A stretch of DNA of 64,000 bases from Rhodococcus opacus B4 (GCF_000010805.1 NC_012522.1:7502001-7566000); one strand, 5' to 3'; positions 46,722-63,563 are shown, numbered from the stretch's first letter. The notes: generated from the letters alone by a model not told the origin. Translations and numbers: made by a program.

Positions 46722-47538
46722 GTTGGTGACCGCACGCAGAGCTGCGGTGCTGGGTAGCCCGATCGCGCATTCGCGATCACCGCAACTGCATCTCGCGGCG
46801 TACCGGGCGCTCGGTCTCACCGGGTGGACGTACGACCGCATCGAGTGCGACGGAGAACGACTCCCCGGACTCGTGTCCGGGCTCGGCCCGGAATGGGTCG
46901 GCCTGTCCGTCACGATGCCGGGCAAGATCGCGGCACTCGAATTCGCATCCGAGCGCACCGACCGGGCCGTGGCGATCGGCTCTGCGAACACACTCGTCCG
47001 CATCGAGGGCGGCTGGCGCGCCGACTGCACCGACGTGGACGGGGTCAGCGGCGCGCTCACCGCGGGTGGCGTCGGCGCCATCGCGGGCGCCGAGGCGGTC
47101 GTCGTCGGCGCCGGCGGGACGGCCAGGCCCGCGCTCGTCGCGCTCGCCGACCTGGGCGTGAAATCGGTGACCGTGGTGGCACGCGACGCGGGTCGGGCGG
47201 CGGGTGCGCTGGGGTGCGCGGAATCGGTAGGGCTCGAGGTGCGGTTGCTGGGCTTCGACAGCCCCGAACTCGGTGCCCGGTGCGCCGCCGCAGCCGCACT
47301 CGTCAGCACCGTTCCGTGCGCCGCAATCGCCGACTGTGCGGACGTTCTCGGCCGGGCACCGTTCGTGCTCGACGCGATCTACGACCCGTGGCCGACCCCA
47401 CTGGCGGCCGCGGTCGAGGCGGCCGGGGGAACGGTCGTCGGCGGTCTGTCGATGCTCCTGCACCAGGCGTTCGGGCAAGTCGAGCAGTTTACCGGCCGCC
47501 CCGCGCCGCGCGAGGCGATGGCGGCGGCTCTGGGCTAG
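46711..47538 (+). CDS. aroE: Shikimate dehydrogenase
   Basis: A 275-residue NADP-dependent enzyme reducing 3-dehydroshikimate to shikimate. It shows the shikimate-binding GSPIAHSRSPQLH, the catalytic lysine in SVTMPGKIAAL, DCTDVDG, the Rossmann motif VVGAGGTARPAL and the C-terminal GGLSMLLHQAFGQVEQFTG. It starts at GTG 46711 within the last codons of mltG, with a second in-frame GTG at 46726. It begins the aro block of the window. Confidence 0.93.
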   Translation: MDDELVTARRAAVLGSPIAHSRSPQLHLAAYRALGLTGWTYDRIECDGERLPGLVSGLGPEWVGLSVTMPGKIAALEFASERTDRAVAIGSANTLVRIEGGWRADCTDVDGVSGALTAGGVGAIAGAEAVVVGAGGTARPALVALADLGVKSVTVVARDAGRAAGALGCAESVGLEVRLLGFDSPELGARCAAAAALVSTVPCAAIADCADVLGRAPFVLDAIYDPWPTPLAAAVEAAGGTVVGGLSMLLHQAFGQVEQFTGRPAPREAMAAALG

Positions 47539-47629
47539 TTGTCCACAGGCCCCGCCGCCATCCACAGGGCAATCGTTTCCGCAGGTCGCCGCGAAGGTTC
47601 CCGGGGTCCGGTCCCGCACGCTGATCGGC

Positions 47630-48232
47630 ATGTGGTGGCTGATCGTGACGAGTGTGGTGGCCGGTGCGGGTGCGGGACGGTGTGCGCGCCTCACCGCAGG
47701 CCGGTTCGTGGGCCCGGTGCGGCCGGGCTGGTGCGAGGCGGTGTGCGCTGTCGGCGTGGCCGCCGCGGTCTGGGCCGACGCCGGCCGCAACCCGGTGTGG
47801 ATGCTGCCGGGGGCGCTCGCGTTCTGGTGGTGGTGTGTGAGTCTCGCCACCGCCGACCTGTGCGCGCGGAGACTGCCGAACCTGCTGACGCTGCCCGGGT
47901 TCCTGGTGATCGTCGGCATCGGGGTCGCGACCGGGTCCGCGTCCGCGGCCGTGATCGGCGGTCTCCTGCTGGCGGCCGCCTATCTCGCCCTGTATCTCGG
48001 GGCACCCGGTGCGGTCGGTGCGGGTGACGTGAAACTCGCGCTCGGGGTCGGCGCGGCCGCCGGCCTGGCCGGGGGAGAGGCCTGGGTGTTCGCGGCAGCG
48101 CTCGCGCCGGCTCTGACCGCAGTGGCGGGCTGCGTCGTCCTCGCCGTCCGGCGGTCGCCGCCGCCGCTCCCGCACGGACCCGCCATGTGTGCTGCGACGC
48201 TGGTGGCGCTGTTCGCCGGGCTCCTCACCTGA
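47630..48232 (+). CDS. Prepilin-type leader peptidase (A24 family), peptidase core only
   Basis: A 200-residue polytopic protein with about six helices. The two catalytic aspartates are Asp76 in ATADLCARRLPN and Asp133 in GAGDVKLALG. The N-terminal methyltransferase-type domain with paired cysteines found in full PilD proteins is missing. Orthologues lie between aroE and aroC in mycobacteria (Rv2551c); the likely substrates are Flp/tad-type or other prepilins, none of which is encoded in the window. ATG 47630 is preferred. Confidence 0.85.
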   Translation: MWWLIVTSVVAGAGAGRCARLTAGRFVGPVRPGWCEAVCAVGVAAAVWADAGRNPVWMLPGALAFWWWCVSLATADLCARRLPNLLTLPGFLVIVGIGVATGSASAAVIGGLLLAAAYLALYLGAPGAVGAGDVKLALGVGAAAGLAGGEAWVFAAALAPALTAVAGCVVLAVRRSPPPLPHGPAMCAATLVALFAGLLT

Positions 48233-48307
48233 CCGAGTCCACACCTCGCGCGCGCCCCGGGAGGACCACCGTCACTGCCGGACGCGGCGACATGGAAGGA
48301 TATTGGC

Positions 48308-49495
48308 GTGCTGCGCTGGATAACTGCCGGAGAATCCCATGGTCCCGCCCTCGTCGCGATGCTCGAGGGGATGGTCGCGGGCGTCGAAGTGACGTCCGAG
48401 GACATTTCGACCCAACTCGCGCGACGCCGCCTCGGCTACGGCCGCGGTGCGCGGATGAAGTTCGAGGCCGACAAGGTCACCATCGTCGGTGGCGTCCGGC
48501 ACGGCCGGACGCTCGGCGGCCCGATCGCCGTCGAGGTGGGCAACACCGAGTGGCCCAAGTGGGAAACCATCATGTCCGCGGACCCGGTGGACGCCGACCT
48601 GCTCGCCGACCAGGCGCGGAACGCGCCGCTCACCCGTCCGCGCCCCGGCCACGCCGACTACTCGGGCATGCTCAAGTACGGGTTCGACGACGCCCGCCCC
48701 GTTCTCGAACGCGCGAGTGCGCGCGAGACGGCGGCCCGGGTCGCGGCCGCGACGTTCGCCCGGGGATTCCTACGCCAGGTGTTCGGCGTGGAGGTGCTGT
48801 CACACGTGATCTCGATCGGCGCGTCCGATCCGTACGCCGGTCCCGAACCCACCGCGTCGGACCTCGCGGCGATCGACGCCAGCCCGGTGCGCGCGTTCGA
48901 CAAGGCCGCCGAGGAATCGATGATCGCGGAGATCGAGGCCGCCAAGCGTGACGGCGACACCCTCGGCGGCATCGTCGAGGTCGTCATCCACGGTCTGCCC
49001 GTGGGCCTCGGATCGTTCATCAGCGGCGCGGACCGCCTCGACGCCCGGCTGGCGTCCGCCCTGATGGGAATCCAGGCCATCAAGGGCGTCGAGGTCGGCG
49101 ACGGCTTCGAGACCGCCCGCCGCCGCGGCAGCCAGGCACACGACGAGATGCGGCCGGGCCCGGACGGAATTCTGCGTTCCACCAACCGCGCAGGCGGTCT
49201 CGAGGGCGGCATGACCAACGGTGAGGCGCTCCGCGTGCGCGCGGCGATGAAGCCGATCTCGACGGTCCCGCGCGCCCTGGCCACCGTCGACATGTCGACC
49301 GGTGAGGAGGCCGTGGCCATTCACCAGCGCTCCGACGTGTGCGCGGTGCCCGCCGCCGGTGTCGTGGCCGAGGCGATGGTGGCGTTGGTCGTCGCCCAGG
49401 CCGCGCTCGAGAAGTTCGGTGGCGACTCGGTCGCCGAGACGGCCGCCAACTACGAGCGTTACGCGTCGGGTGTCGCAGCCCGGCTCGCGCGATGA
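48308..49495 (+). CDS. aroC: Chorismate synthase
   Basis: A 395-residue enzyme that makes chorismate from EPSP using reduced FMN. Family signatures are [19 protein letters not shown] at the start, [38 protein letters not shown], and KAVEIGDGF-like [13 protein letters not shown] 48308 is preceded by GGAAGGA. It is followed by aroK and aroB, giving the usual actinobacterial aroC-aroK-aroB order. Confidence 0.97.
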   Translation: MLRWITAGESHGPALVAMLEGMVAGVEVTSEDISTQLARRRLGYGRGARMKFEADKVTIVGGVRHGRTLGGPIAVEVGNTEWPKWETIMSADPVDADLLADQARNAPLTRPRPGHADYSGMLKYGFDDARPVLERASARETAARVAAATFARGFLRQVFGVEVLSHVISIGASDPYAGPEPTASDLAAIDASPVRAFDKAAEESMIAEIEAAKRDGDTLGGIVEVVIHGLPVGLGSFISGADRLDARLASALMGIQAIKGVEVGDGFETARRRGSQAHDEMRPGPDGILRSTNRAGGLEGGMTNGEALRVRAAMKPISTVPRALATVDMSTGEEAVAIHQRSDVCAVPAAGVVAEAMVALVVAQAALEKFGGDSVAETAANYERYASGVAARLAR

Positions 49496-49530
49496 CCAGC
49501 CCGTCTGCCGTCGCGTCGGGGCGGTGACGG

Positions 49531-51218
<1,688 letters not shown>

Positions 51219-51238
51219 CGTAGCCGGAGAAGGGCAAG

Positions 51239-51278
51239 GACGCGGCGGTGTGAGCGAGTGCGCTCACACCGCCGCGTC
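51239..51278. terminator. Strong terminator after aroB
   Basis: An 18-base perfect inverted repeat (51239-51256 and 51261-51278) around the tetraloop AGTG, between the convergent aroB and membrane-protein genes. It can serve both directions. Confidence 0.85.
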
Positions 51279-51322
51279 GTCTGTCGCTGTTCCTCTGTCT
51301 TCTGTCGGAGAGCCGAGAGCGG

Positions 51323-52066
51323 CTACTCGCCGCGGCGCTGGTCGTCCGTCCGTTTCCCGAGGTCGACCGGGTCCTGCCAGGTGGTGTCCCCGCCCTGCGG
51401 CTGATCGAGGTCGGACGTGTCCTCGCGGTAGTTGTGGACCGGTTCGAACACGGCCGTGTCGGCATCGGAGCCGGCATACGCGGTGTCCGGGGTCTGCTCG
51501 TACGCCTGGCCGGGGTAGTTCTGCCCGTAACCGTCGTCGTCGGCCACGGCTGCGGCTGCGGTTCCCCCCGCTGCGGCTCCTGCAGCCACTCCGGCGCCGT
51601 GCGCCGCCGGCCGGCGTTCGCCGCGGTCCTTCACCGTCTTCCTGGACTCCCGGCCGACGAAGAACCGGCCGAGGAACACGGCGAGCATGGCAGGCACGAA
51701 GATCAGCAGGACCGTGAACGCGGCCCCGGACGTGATCTCGAAGAAGAACGAGTTCTGGGTGACGTTGAGGTTCGGTACCAGGTTGGCCAGCCAGCTCCCC
51801 ACACCCGCGACGACTCCACCGAGCAGGGCCGCCTTCAGCCACAGCATCGTCAGGTCGGCGCCGTCCTCCGGATCCGGGTTCCGGCGGCGGTCCCGGATGC
51901 CGTCGATGCCGGCCCAGATCAGTGCCACGAACACCACGATCAGCAGTGCGAGCCATCTCAGAGCGGAACCCTGAAGCGGCCACTGTGTGATCGACACACC
52001 GAGGATCACACGAACGAAAACATGTATCAGGGCCATGCCGAGGCCGCGTACCACCCACGCATTCAT
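51323..52066 (-). CDS. B-4DMT-type membrane protein
   Basis: A 247-residue protein with four membrane helices in the first 140 residues (ALIHVFVRVILGVSIT, WLALLIVVFVALIWAGI, LKAALLGGVVAGVGSWLANL, FTVLLIFVPAMLAVFLG). A long acidic/Ala-Gly tail contains DDDGYGQNYPGQAYEQ. It matches the family found between aroQ and pepQ in mycobacteria (Rv2536-like), often annotated as a B-4DMT transporter. ATG 52066 is used; GTG 52072 is possible. The function is unknown. Confidence 0.75.
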   Translation of the reverse strand: MNAWVVRGLGMALIHVFVRVILGVSITQWPLQGSALRWLALLIVVFVALIWAGIDGIRDRRRNPDPEDGADLTMLWLKAALLGGVVAGVGSWLANLVPNLNVTQNSFFFEITSGAAFTVLLIFVPAMLAVFLGRFFVGRESRKTVKDRGERRPAAHGAGVAAGAAAGGTAAAAVADDDGYGQNYPGQAYEQTPDTAYAGSDADTAVFEPVHNYREDTSDLDQPQGGDTTWQDPVDLGKRTDDQRRGE

Positions 52067-52201
52067 GGGCACAGCGTAACCAGCGGGATTTGCGGCGTGT
52101 GGCCTAACCCACACGCTCGCGCTCTGCAACCTGTTCTCGCCGCGGGCGGGCGCCGTCGATCCGTGCCCTCCGGGTGCCGGTTTGCCGGTACGTTTGACGG
52201 C

Positions 52202-53305
52202 ATGCCTGCTGATCATGGTTCGCGGCGCGCGGCGCTGCGCGCGGCCCTCGCCGCCCGGGATCTCGACGCACTGCTGGTGACGAATCTGGTGAACATCCGG
52301 TATCTCACCGGATTCACCGGCTCCAACGCCGCGCTGCTCGTGCACGCTTCGGACGCCGAGGGCGCCGAGGAGCGCACCGTCATCTGCACAGACGGCCGCT
52401 ACCTGACGCAGGTGGGGGAACAGGTTCCTGATCTGCGCGCCGAGATCGCCCGGGCCAGTGCCGCCCACCTGATCGAGTCGGTGGGGCGGCGGAGTCCGTC
52501 GTCGCTGGCGTTCGAGAGTCACGTCGTCACGGTGGACGAGTTCGCGGCGTGGTCGGTGCTCGCGCCGGACGCGCGGCTCGACCCCGTTCCGGGTCTCGTC
52601 GAGGAACTGCGGATGGTGAAAGACGACTTCGAGGTCGGACTGCTGCGCGCGGCGTGTGCCGCGGCAGACTCCGCGCTCGCCGAGCTGATCGAGCGTGGTG
52701 GTCTCCGCCCCGGACGCACCGAGAAGGAGGTGGGCCGGGAACTCGAGGCGCTGATGCTCGCGCACGGAGCCGACGGCATCTCGTTCGAGACCATCGTCGC
52801 GGCGGGCGCCCACTCGGCGATCCCGCATCACCGCCCCACCGAGGCCGTGCTCGGCAGCGGCGACTTCGTGAAGCTGGACTTCGGGGCGGAGATCGGCGGT
52901 TACCACTCGGACATGACCAGAACGTACGTCCTCGAGCAGGCCGCCGACTGGCAACGCGACGTATATGCGCTGGTCGCGCGGTCGCAGGAGGCCGGGCGGG
53001 ACGCGCTGCGCCCGGGAGCGGAGGTGTCCGCGGTGGACGCCGCCGCCCGCCGGGTCATCGAGGACGCCGGCTACGGCGAGCTGTTCCTGCACGGCCTCGG
53101 ACACGGCGTCGGCCTGGAGATCCACGAAGCTCCGGGAATCGGCAAGCTGGGCACCGGTACACTGCTGGACGGTGCGGCGGTGACCGTCGAGCCGGGCGTG
53201 TACTTCTCCGGGCGCGGAGGCGTGCGGATCGAGGACACGCTCGTGGTTCGTGAGCAGGGACCGGAACTGCTCACACTCACCACCAAAGACCTGACTGTCG
53301 TGTAG
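52202..53305 (+). CDS. pepQ: Xaa-Pro aminopeptidase/dipeptidase (M24B)
   Basis: A 367-residue pita-bread-fold metallopeptidase. An N-terminal creatinase-like domain ([19 protein letters not shown]) precedes the catalytic part with five ligands: two aspartates in [20 protein letters not shown], histidine in [10 protein letters not shown], and glutamates in TVEPGVYF and VRIEDT. It removes residues next to proline. ATG 52202 is the start. It lies directly before efp, as in mycobacteria. Confidence 0.93.
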   Translation: MPADHGSRRAALRAALAARDLDALLVTNLVNIRYLTGFTGSNAALLVHASDAEGAEERTVICTDGRYLTQVGEQVPDLRAEIARASAAHLIESVGRRSPSSLAFESHVVTVDEFAAWSVLAPDARLDPVPGLVEELRMVKDDFEVGLLRAACAAADSALAELIERGGLRPGRTEKEVGRELEALMLAHGADGISFETIVAAGAHSAIPHHRPTEAVLGSGDFVKLDFGAEIGGYHSDMTRTYVLEQAADWQRDVYALVARSQEAGRDALRPGAEVSAVDAAARRVIEDAGYGELFLHGLGHGVGLEIHEAPGIGKLGTGTLLDGAAVTVEPGVYFSGRGGVRIEDTLVVREQGPELLTLTTKDLTVV

Positions 53306-53339
53306 ACGGTTTCGACCTTATCGAGGAGACGCGAAGCAA

Positions 53340-53903
53340 GTGGCTTCCACCAGTGATTTCAAGAACGGCCTGGTCCTGCAGATCGAAGGCCAGCTGTGGA
53401 CGATTACCGAGTTCCAGCACGTGAAGCCCGGCAAGGGTCCCGCGTTCGTGCGCACCAAGCTGAAGAACGTGCTCTCGGGCAAGGTCGTCGACAAGACGTT
53501 CAACGCCGGCGTCAAGGTGGACACGGCCACGGTCGACCGTCGTGACATGACGTACCTGTACCACGACGGCACCGACTACATCTTCATGGACGGCGACACC
53601 TACGACCAGATCTCGATCAGCGAGGCGACCGTCGGCGACGGCGCCCGCTTCATGCTCGAGAACATGGCCGTGCAGGTCGCGACGCACGAGGACGTTCCGC
53701 TGTTCGTGGAACTGCCCGTCACCGTCGAACTGGTGGTCCAGCACACCGACCCCGGTCTGCAGGGCGACCGCTCCACCGGCGGCACCAAGCCCGCCACCCT
53801 CGAGACCGGCGCCGAGATCAACGTTCCGCTGTTCATCAACACCGGCGACAAGCTGAAGGTCGACTCCCGCGACGGCAACTACCTCGGGCGTGTGAATTCC
53901 TGA
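53340..53903 (+). CDS. efp: Translation elongation factor P
   Basis: A 187-residue three-domain beta protein that rescues ribosomes stalled at polyproline. The tip lysine region reads [12 protein letters not shown], and the C-terminal signature [17 protein letters not shown] is complete. GTG 53340 has GAGGAG eight bases upstream. Which modification, if any, the tip lysine carries is not known; no EpmA or YmfI gene is seen here. It abuts nusB with zero spacing. Confidence 0.96.
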   Translation: MASTSDFKNGLVLQIEGQLWTITEFQHVKPGKGPAFVRTKLKNVLSGKVVDKTFNAGVKVDTATVDRRDMTYLYHDGTDYIFMDGDTYDQISISEATVGDGARFMLENMAVQVATHEDVPLFVELPVTVELVVQHTDPGLQGDRSTGGTKPATLETGAEINVPLFINTGDKLKVDSRDGNYLGRVNS

Positions 53904-54413
53904 GTGTCCGGTACACATAAGAAGCTCGGCGCACGGCACAAGGCCCGCAAACGCGCCGTCGATTTCCTCTTCGAGGCCGAGGCGCGAGATCTCGATCCGG
54001 TCGATCTCGCGACCGAGCGCGCCGAACTGTCCGGCAAAGACGATTCGGTGGCGCCGGTCGCCCCGTACACCGTCACCGTGGTGACGGGTGTCGCGGAGAA
54101 CCTGGACCGTCTCGACGAGGTGATCTCGTCCCACCTGCAGGACTGGACGCTCGAGCGGCTTCCCGCCGTCGACCGCGCGATCCTGCGCATCGCCGTGTGG
54201 GAGCTGTTCCACGCCACCGACGTGCCTCCGGTCGTGGCCGTGGACGAGGCGGTGGAGCTCGCCAAGCAGCTCTCCACCGACGAATCGCCGGGTTTCGTCA
54301 ACGGCATCCTCGGCCAGGTCGTGCTGGTGGCCCCGCAGGTGCGGTCGGCTGCGGCCGCGACGTCGCGCCGCGCCGAGACCGCCGACGGCGAGTCGAACGA
54401 CGCCCGCTCGTAA
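53904..54413 (+). CDS. nusB: Transcription antitermination factor NusB
   Basis: A 169-residue helical NusB protein ([68 protein letters not shown]) that binds boxA RNA in rRNA transcripts. It starts directly after the efp stop at GTG 53904. The extra acidic tail of about 30 residues is common in actinobacteria. The pyrR leader begins about 100 bases downstream. Confidence 0.95.
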   Translation: MSGTHKKLGARHKARKRAVDFLFEAEARDLDPVDLATERAELSGKDDSVAPVAPYTVTVVTGVAENLDRLDEVISSHLQDWTLERLPAVDRAILRIAVWELFHATDVPPVVAVDEAVELAKQLSTDESPGFVNGILGQVVLVAPQVRSAAAATSRRAETADGESNDARS

Positions 54414-54511
54414 GTTCGAGTCCCGCTGCGGGCCCACCACGTCGACCCTCGCGAGGGCGATCCGGCGGGTCCGCAGGTCAGGGGTCCCGGGCCTGGCGCA
54501 GTCGACGCGCT

Positions 54512-55207
<696 letters not shown>

Positions 55208-56152
55208 GTGAAGCACCTGTTGTCGATCGCGGACCTGACACGGGAATCGGCCGTCGAACTTCTCGACGAGGCCGAACGCTTCGAACAGGCCCTCCTCGGA
55301 CGTGAGGTGCGGAAGCTCCCGACGCTGCGCGGCCGGACCGTGATGACCGTGTTCTTCGAGAACTCGACCCGCACCCGGGTGTCGTTCGAGGTCGCCGGGA
55401 AGTGGATGAGCGCGGACGTCATCAACGTCAGCGCGTCCAGTTCTTCGGTGTCGAAGGGCGAATCCCTCCGGGACACGGCGATGACGTTGCGCGCCGCCGG
55501 CGCCGACGCCCTGATCGTGCGGCACCCGGCGTCGGGTGCGGCCCATCAGATCGCGAGCTGGACCGGACGTCAGGACGACGGCGGACCCGCGGTGATCAAT
55601 GCCGGCGACGGCACGCACGAACACCCCACCCAGGCGCTGCTCGACGCGCTCACGCTGCGTCAGCGCCTCGGCGACATCGAGGGCAAGCGCATCGCCATCG
55701 TCGGCGACATCCTGCACAGCAGGGTCGCGCGGTCGAACGCGCTGCTGCTGTCGATGCTCGGCGCCGAGGTCGTCCTCGTCGCGCCGCCCACGCTGCTCCC
55801 GGTCGGTGTGTCGTCGTGGCCGGTGTCGGTGGCGCATTCCCTCGACGCGGAGCTGCCCGGTCTCGACGCCGTCCTCATGCTGCGGGTGCAGGCGGAGCGG
55901 ATGAACGGCGGGTTCTTCCCGTCCCAGCGGGAGTACTCGATCAATTACGGCCTGTCGGAGAAGCGGCTCGCGCTGCTCCCCGAGCACGCGGTGGTGCTGC
56001 ACCCCGGCCCGATGCTGCGCGGCATGGAAATCGCCTCCGCGGTCGCCGATTCGACGAGAACCGCTGTGCTGCAGCAGGTGACCAACGGAGTGCACATGCG
56101 GATGGCGGTGCTGTTCCGGCTGCTGGTCGGGGCGGAGGACGTTGCGGGATGA
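55208..56152 (+). CDS. pyrB: Aspartate carbamoyltransferase catalytic subunit
   Basis: A 314-residue enzyme making carbamoyl-aspartate. It shows the carbamoyl-phosphate site [15 protein letters not shown], the [10 protein letters not shown] and [16 protein letters not shown] blocks and the aspartate-side [15 protein letters not shown]. It starts at GTG 55208 immediately after pyrR and overlaps pyrC by four bases. No pyrI regulatory gene is present. Confidence 0.96.
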   Translation: MKHLLSIADLTRESAVELLDEAERFEQALLGREVRKLPTLRGRTVMTVFFENSTRTRVSFEVAGKWMSADVINVSASSSSVSKGESLRDTAMTLRAAGADALIVRHPASGAAHQIASWTGRQDDGGPAVINAGDGTHEHPTQALLDALTLRQRLGDIEGKRIAIVGDILHSRVARSNALLLSMLGAEVVLVAPPTLLPVGVSSWPVSVAHSLDAELPGLDAVLMLRVQAERMNGGFFPSQREYSINYGLSEKRLALLPEHAVVLHPGPMLRGMEIASAVADSTRTAVLQQVTNGVHMRMAVLFRLLVGAEDVAG

Positions 56153-56181
56153 GTGACAGTGACGGGATGAGTGACAGTGCA
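56146..56181 (+). repeat. 18-base tandem duplication at the pyrC start
   Basis: GGGATGAGTGACAGTGAC is followed at once by GGGATGAGTGACAGTGCA (56164-56181), so both the start codon and the preceding GGG are doubled in frame. Confidence 0.8.
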
Positions 56182-57510
56182 GTGACAGGAGAGACAGTGC
56201 TCATCAAGAACGTGCTGCTGTACGGCGAGGGCGAGCCCACCGACGTGCTGCTCGGTGACGGCGTCATCGCCGCGATCGGTGCGGACGCGGGCAAGGAGGC
56301 TGCGCCCGACGCCGAGGTGATCGACGCGGCGGGGCAGATCCTGCTCCCCGGTTTCGTCGACCTGCACACCCACCTGCGGGAACCCGGCCGGGAGGACACC
56401 GAGACCATCGATTCCGGCTCGGCCGCCGCCGCGCTCGGCGGGTACACCGCGGTGTTCGCGATGGCCAACACCAGCCCGGTCGCCGATTCGGTGGTCGTCA
56501 CCGATCACGTGTGGCGCCGCGGGCAGGAGGTCGGGCTCGTCGACGTACACCCCGTCGGCGCCGTCACCGTCGGGCTCGAGGGCAAGCAGCTCGCCGAGAT
56601 GGCCACGATGGCGTCCGGGACCGGCCGGGTGCGGATGTTCTCCGACGACGGCCACTGCGTCTACGATCCGCTGATCATGCGCCGGGCCCTCGAATACTCG
56701 AGTTCGCTCGGGGTGCTCATCGCGCAGCACGCGGAGGAGCCGCGACTGACCGTCGGGGCGATCGCGCACGAAGGTCCCACCGCCGCCCGGCTCGGGCTGG
56801 CGGGCTGGCCGCGCGCCGCCGAGGAGTCGATCGTCGCCCGCGACGCACTGCTCGCCCGCGACGCCGGGGCGCGGGTGCACATCTGTCACGCCTCCACCGC
56901 GGGCACCGTGGAACTGATGAAGTGGGCACGCGGACAAGGTATTTCGATCACCGCCGAGGTCACCCCGCACCATCTGCTGCTCGACGACTCCCGGCTCGAG
57001 ACGTACGACGCCGTCAACAAGGTGAACCCGCCGCTGCGCGAGGCGAGTGACGTCGCCGCGCTCCGCGCCGGACTGGCCGAGGGGACCATCGACTGCGTCG
57101 CGACCGATCACGCGCCGCACGCCGAGCAGGACAAGTGCTGCGAGTTCGCGGCCGCCCGCCCCGGGATGCTGGGGCTCGAGACCGCGCTGTCGATCGTCGT
57201 GCAGACGATGGTCCGGACGGGGCTGCTCGACTGGCGCGGCGTGGCCCGGGTGATGAGTGAGCGCCCGGCCGAGATCGTCGGACTCGACGACCAGGGTCGC
57301 CCGATCGAGGTCGGCGAGCCCGCCAACCTCGTGCTGATCGACCCGGACGCCGAATGGACCGTGCACGGCCCCGATCTGGCCAGCGTCGCCCACAACACGC
57401 CGTACGAGTCGATGACTCTCCCGGCGCGGGTGACGACGACGATCCTGCGCGGCCGGATCACCGCGAGCGACGGCCAGGCCCGCGTCCGGGTGCGGAACGG
57501 CAGGGGATGA
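56149..57510 (+). CDS. pyrC: Dihydroorotase
   Basis: A 453-residue amidohydrolase of the class I type. It has the metal-binding [36 protein letters not shown] and the C-terminal [12 protein letters not shown]. It cyclises carbamoyl-aspartate to dihydroorotate. Two tandem starts exist: ATG 56149, overlapping the pyrB stop, and ATG 56167, created by an 18-base duplication that gives [12 protein letters not shown]. Either could be used. Confidence 0.95.
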   Translation: MSDSDGMSDSAVTGETVLIKNVLLYGEGEPTDVLLGDGVIAAIGADAGKEAAPDAEVIDAAGQILLPGFVDLHTHLREPGREDTETIDSGSAAAALGGYTAVFAMANTSPVADSVVVTDHVWRRGQEVGLVDVHPVGAVTVGLEGKQLAEMATMASGTGRVRMFSDDGHCVYDPLIMRRALEYSSSLGVLIAQHAEEPRLTVGAIAHEGPTAARLGLAGWPRAAEESIVARDALLARDAGARVHICHASTAGTVELMKWARGQGISITAEVTPHHLLLDDSRLETYDAVNKVNPPLREASDVAALRAGLAEGTIDCVATDHAPHAEQDKCCEFAAARPGMLGLETALSIVVQTMVRTGLLDWRGVARVMSERPAEIVGLDDQGRPIEVGEPANLVLIDPDAEWTVHGPDLASVAHNTPYESMTLPARVTTTILRGRITASDGQARVRVRNGRG

Positions 57511-58073
57511 CGGTGGAGAGAATCCTGTGGATAGTCGGCCTCGTCGCGTTCTGGGCGCTGGCCATCTTCCTCATGTACGTCGGTTGGCGCGGTCGCGCCC
57601 GGCGGCAGGCCGACCGGATCGGGCAGCTTCCCGGCGTGCCCGCGCACCTGGGCGCGCAGACGATCGCCCCGGCCACCGGACTGTACGTGGGCAGCACCCT
57701 CGCCCCCAGCTGGCAGGACCGGATCGCGGTCGGGGACCTCGGTTTCCGGGCGACGGGTGAGATCTCCCGCTACGACACCGGGATCCTGCTCGAACGCGAC
57801 GGGGCGTCGGCGATCTGGATCCCGCAGGACGCGGTCCGGGCCGTGCGCACCGAGCGCGGCCTGGCGGGCAAGGTCATGAGCAAGGACGGCGTCCTGGTGA
57901 TCCGGTGGGAGCTGCCGACCGGCACCGAGATCGACACCGGATTCCGCAGCGACGACAAGTCCGTGTACCCCGCCTGGGTGGGCGCGGGGAAACCGGACGG
58001 CAAGACAGACAGTGAAGATTCAGCGAATGCGGCGAGCTCTGGTGAGGTCGAGCAGAACGGAGAGAACGCATGA
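57507..58073 (+). CDS. Membrane-anchored protein of the pyr operon (Rv1382-like)
   Basis: A 188-residue protein with one N-terminal helix ([20 protein letters not shown], about residues 6-25) and a PH-like soluble domain (about 55-160; [36 protein letters not shown]). An acidic tail follows. It is found between pyrC and carA in mycobacteria too; its function is unknown. It overlaps pyrC and carA by four bases each, so it is translated as part of the operon. Confidence 0.85.
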   Translation: MTVERILWIVGLVAFWALAIFLMYVGWRGRARRQADRIGQLPGVPAHLGAQTIAPATGLYVGSTLAPSWQDRIAVGDLGFRATGEISRYDTGILLERDGASAIWIPQDAVRAVRTERGLAGKVMSKDGVLVIRWELPTGTEIDTGFRSDDKSVYPAWVGAGKPDGKTDSEDSANAASSGEVEQNGENA

Positions 58074-59229
58074 GCGGCTACGACACCGACTCTGCAGTAC
58101 TGGTCCTCGAGGACGGACGGGTATTCCGGGGCACCACTTTCGGTGCCGTCGGCCAGACGCTCGGTGAGGCCGTCTTCAGCACCGGCATGACCGGTTACCA
58201 GGAGACGCTCACCGACCCCAGTTACCACCGCCAGATCGTGGTGGCCACCGCGCCGCAGATCGGCAACACCGGGTGGAACGACGAGGACGACGAGTCCGTC
58301 GGGCCCACCGGCAGCAGCGCCGAGGCGAAGATCTGGGTCGCCGGGTACGTCGTCCGCGACCCCGCCCGCCGCACCTCCAGCTGGCGGGCCACCGGATCCC
58401 TGCAGGACGAGCTGGTCAAACAGGGAGTCGTCGGGATCGCCGGCATCGACACCCGGGCCCTGGTCCGCCACCTGCGTACCCGCGGCTCCATGCGCGCCGG
58501 CGTGTTCTCCGGCGACGCCCTCGCCGACACCGACGTGCTGCTCGAGCGGGTGAAGGGCCAGCCGTCGATGCTCGGTGCCGACCTCGCCGGCGAGGTCAGC
58601 ACCACCAGCGGGTACATCGTCGAGCCGACCGGGGGAGACGCCCGCTTCACGGTCGCGGCGATCGACCTCGGCATCAAGACCAACACCCCGCGGATGTTCG
58701 CCGAGCGCGGCATCCGGGTGCACGTGCTCCCGTCCGACGCGACGCTCGCGCAGATCCTGGACCTGAAGGCCGACGGCGTCTTCCTCTCCAACGGTCCCGG
58801 CGACCCGGCGACCGCCGACGGCGCCGTGCACCTGACGAAGGAAGTCATCGGGCAGGGACTGCCCCTGTTCGGCATCTGCTTCGGCAACCAGATTCTCGGG
58901 CGCGCTCTCGGTCTCGGCACGTACAAGATGAAGTTCGGTCACCGGGGCATCAACATCCCGGTCGTCGAACACGAGACGGGTCGCATCGCGATCACCGCGC
59001 AGAACCACGGGTTCGCGCTGGAGGGGGAGGCCGGACAGGAGTTCGACACCCCGTTCGGCAAGGCCGTCGTCAGTCACACCTGCGCCAACGACGGCGCCGT
59101 CGAGGGGGTCCGCCTGCTCGACGGATCCGCCTTCTCGGTGCAGTACCACCCCGAGGCCGCGGCGGGCCCGCACGACGCCGCGTACCTGTTCGACCGCTTC
59201 ACCAGCCTGCTCGAGGGAGTCAAGAACTA

Positions 59230-59230
<1 letters not shown>
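58070..59230 (+). CDS. carA: Carbamoyl-phosphate synthase small subunit (glutaminase)
   Basis: A 386-residue subunit with an N-terminal CPSase domain ([20 protein letters not shown]) and a class I glutaminase domain. The nucleophile cysteine is in [12 protein letters not shown] and the His-Glu pair in [11 protein letters not shown]. It feeds ammonia from glutamine to CarB. The start overlaps the membrane-protein gene (ATGA), and the stop overlaps the carB ATG by one base. Confidence 0.97.
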
Positions 59231-62594
<3,364 letters not shown>

Positions 62595-62598
<4 letters not shown>

Positions 62599-63437
62599 GC
62601 GGACACCATCATCACCACCACTCCTGGGTGCATCGGCTGACGTCGGCGGTCGAGCACCGGGGGCGGTTGTGTGTCGGCATCGACCCGCATCCGGGCCTGC
62701 TCCAGGCGTGGGGGCTGCCCGTCTCCGCCGAGGGGCTGGAGACGTTCGCGGAGATCTGCGTGGAGGCCTTCGTCGGTGAGGTGGCCGTCGTGAAGCCTCA
62801 GGTGGCGTTCTTCGAAGCGTACGGCTCCGCCGGGTACGCGGTGCTCGAACGCACCATTTCGGTCCTCAGAGAGGCAGGGACGCTCGTCGTCGCCGACGCC
62901 AAGCGCGGGGACATCGGGTCGACGATGGCGGCGTACGCGCAGTCCTGGCTGGGCCCGGAGTCCGCTCTGTCGTCCGATGCCGTGACGGTGTCGCCCTACC
63001 TGGGGTTCGGTGCCCTCGATCCGGCGCTGTCGCTGGCGGCCGAGCAGGGCCGCGGGCTCTTCGTGCTGGCCCGGACGTCCAATCCGGAAGGCGGCGATCT
63101 GCAGGCGGCGGGGACGGCCGCAGGGGTGTCCGTGGCCCAGTCCGTGGTGGACGCGGCGGTCCGGCACAACGACGCGCAGCCGGGTCTGGTGGGTCTGGTG
63201 GTGGGCGCGACACGCGGACACGGCCTGGATTTGTCGAATTTTTCCGGGCCGATTCTGGCGCCCGGTCTCGGCGCCCAGGGCGCGACTCCCGGTGATCTCG
63301 CCGACATTTTTCCCGATTCCCGAAAGCTGTTGTTGCCGAACAGTTCTCGTGGTGTTCTCCGGGCGGGACCGTCGGCCGTGGCACTGCGCGAGGCGGCCGT
63401 GAAGGTGCGTGACGAGATCGAGTCCGCACTCTCATAG
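62595..63437 (+). CDS. pyrF: Orotidine-5'-phosphate decarboxylase (type 2) with a natural His6 N-terminus
   Basis: A 280-residue decarboxylase forming UMP, of the longer actinobacterial type 2. It shows [16 protein letters not shown], the catalytic [28 protein letters not shown] and [14 protein letters not shown]. The GTG start 62595 overlaps the carB stop. Residues 4-9 are six consecutive histidines (codons 62604-62621), giving [11 protein letters not shown]; this is genuine sequence in the window and is unusual for the family. It closes the pyr operon. Confidence 0.95.
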
Positions 63438-63472
63438 CCCACCCGAATCCGGCTCTGACCTCGGGGGGTGGG
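63438..63472 (+). terminator. Probable terminator of the pyr operon
   Basis: CCCACCC (63438-63444) can pair with GGGTGGG (63466-63472) across a 21-base loop that may pair further (GA/TC). It starts directly after the pyrF stop. Confidence 0.45.
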
Positions 63473-63563
63473 TTCGCAATCGGCGCCGGGCGTGAGTACG
63501 GTCGCTATCGCTGCTGGTTATCCAGTGGTTTGGACTATTTGCCAACGACGAGACGGAGGAACC

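Noticed and set aside
54414-54439. Sequence after nusB resembling a tRNA 3' half (TTCGAGTCCCGC then GGGCCCACCA)
   Set aside because: The 5' T-stem and the rest of a tRNA are not present; the upstream bases are nusB codons. At most an old integration trace or chance.
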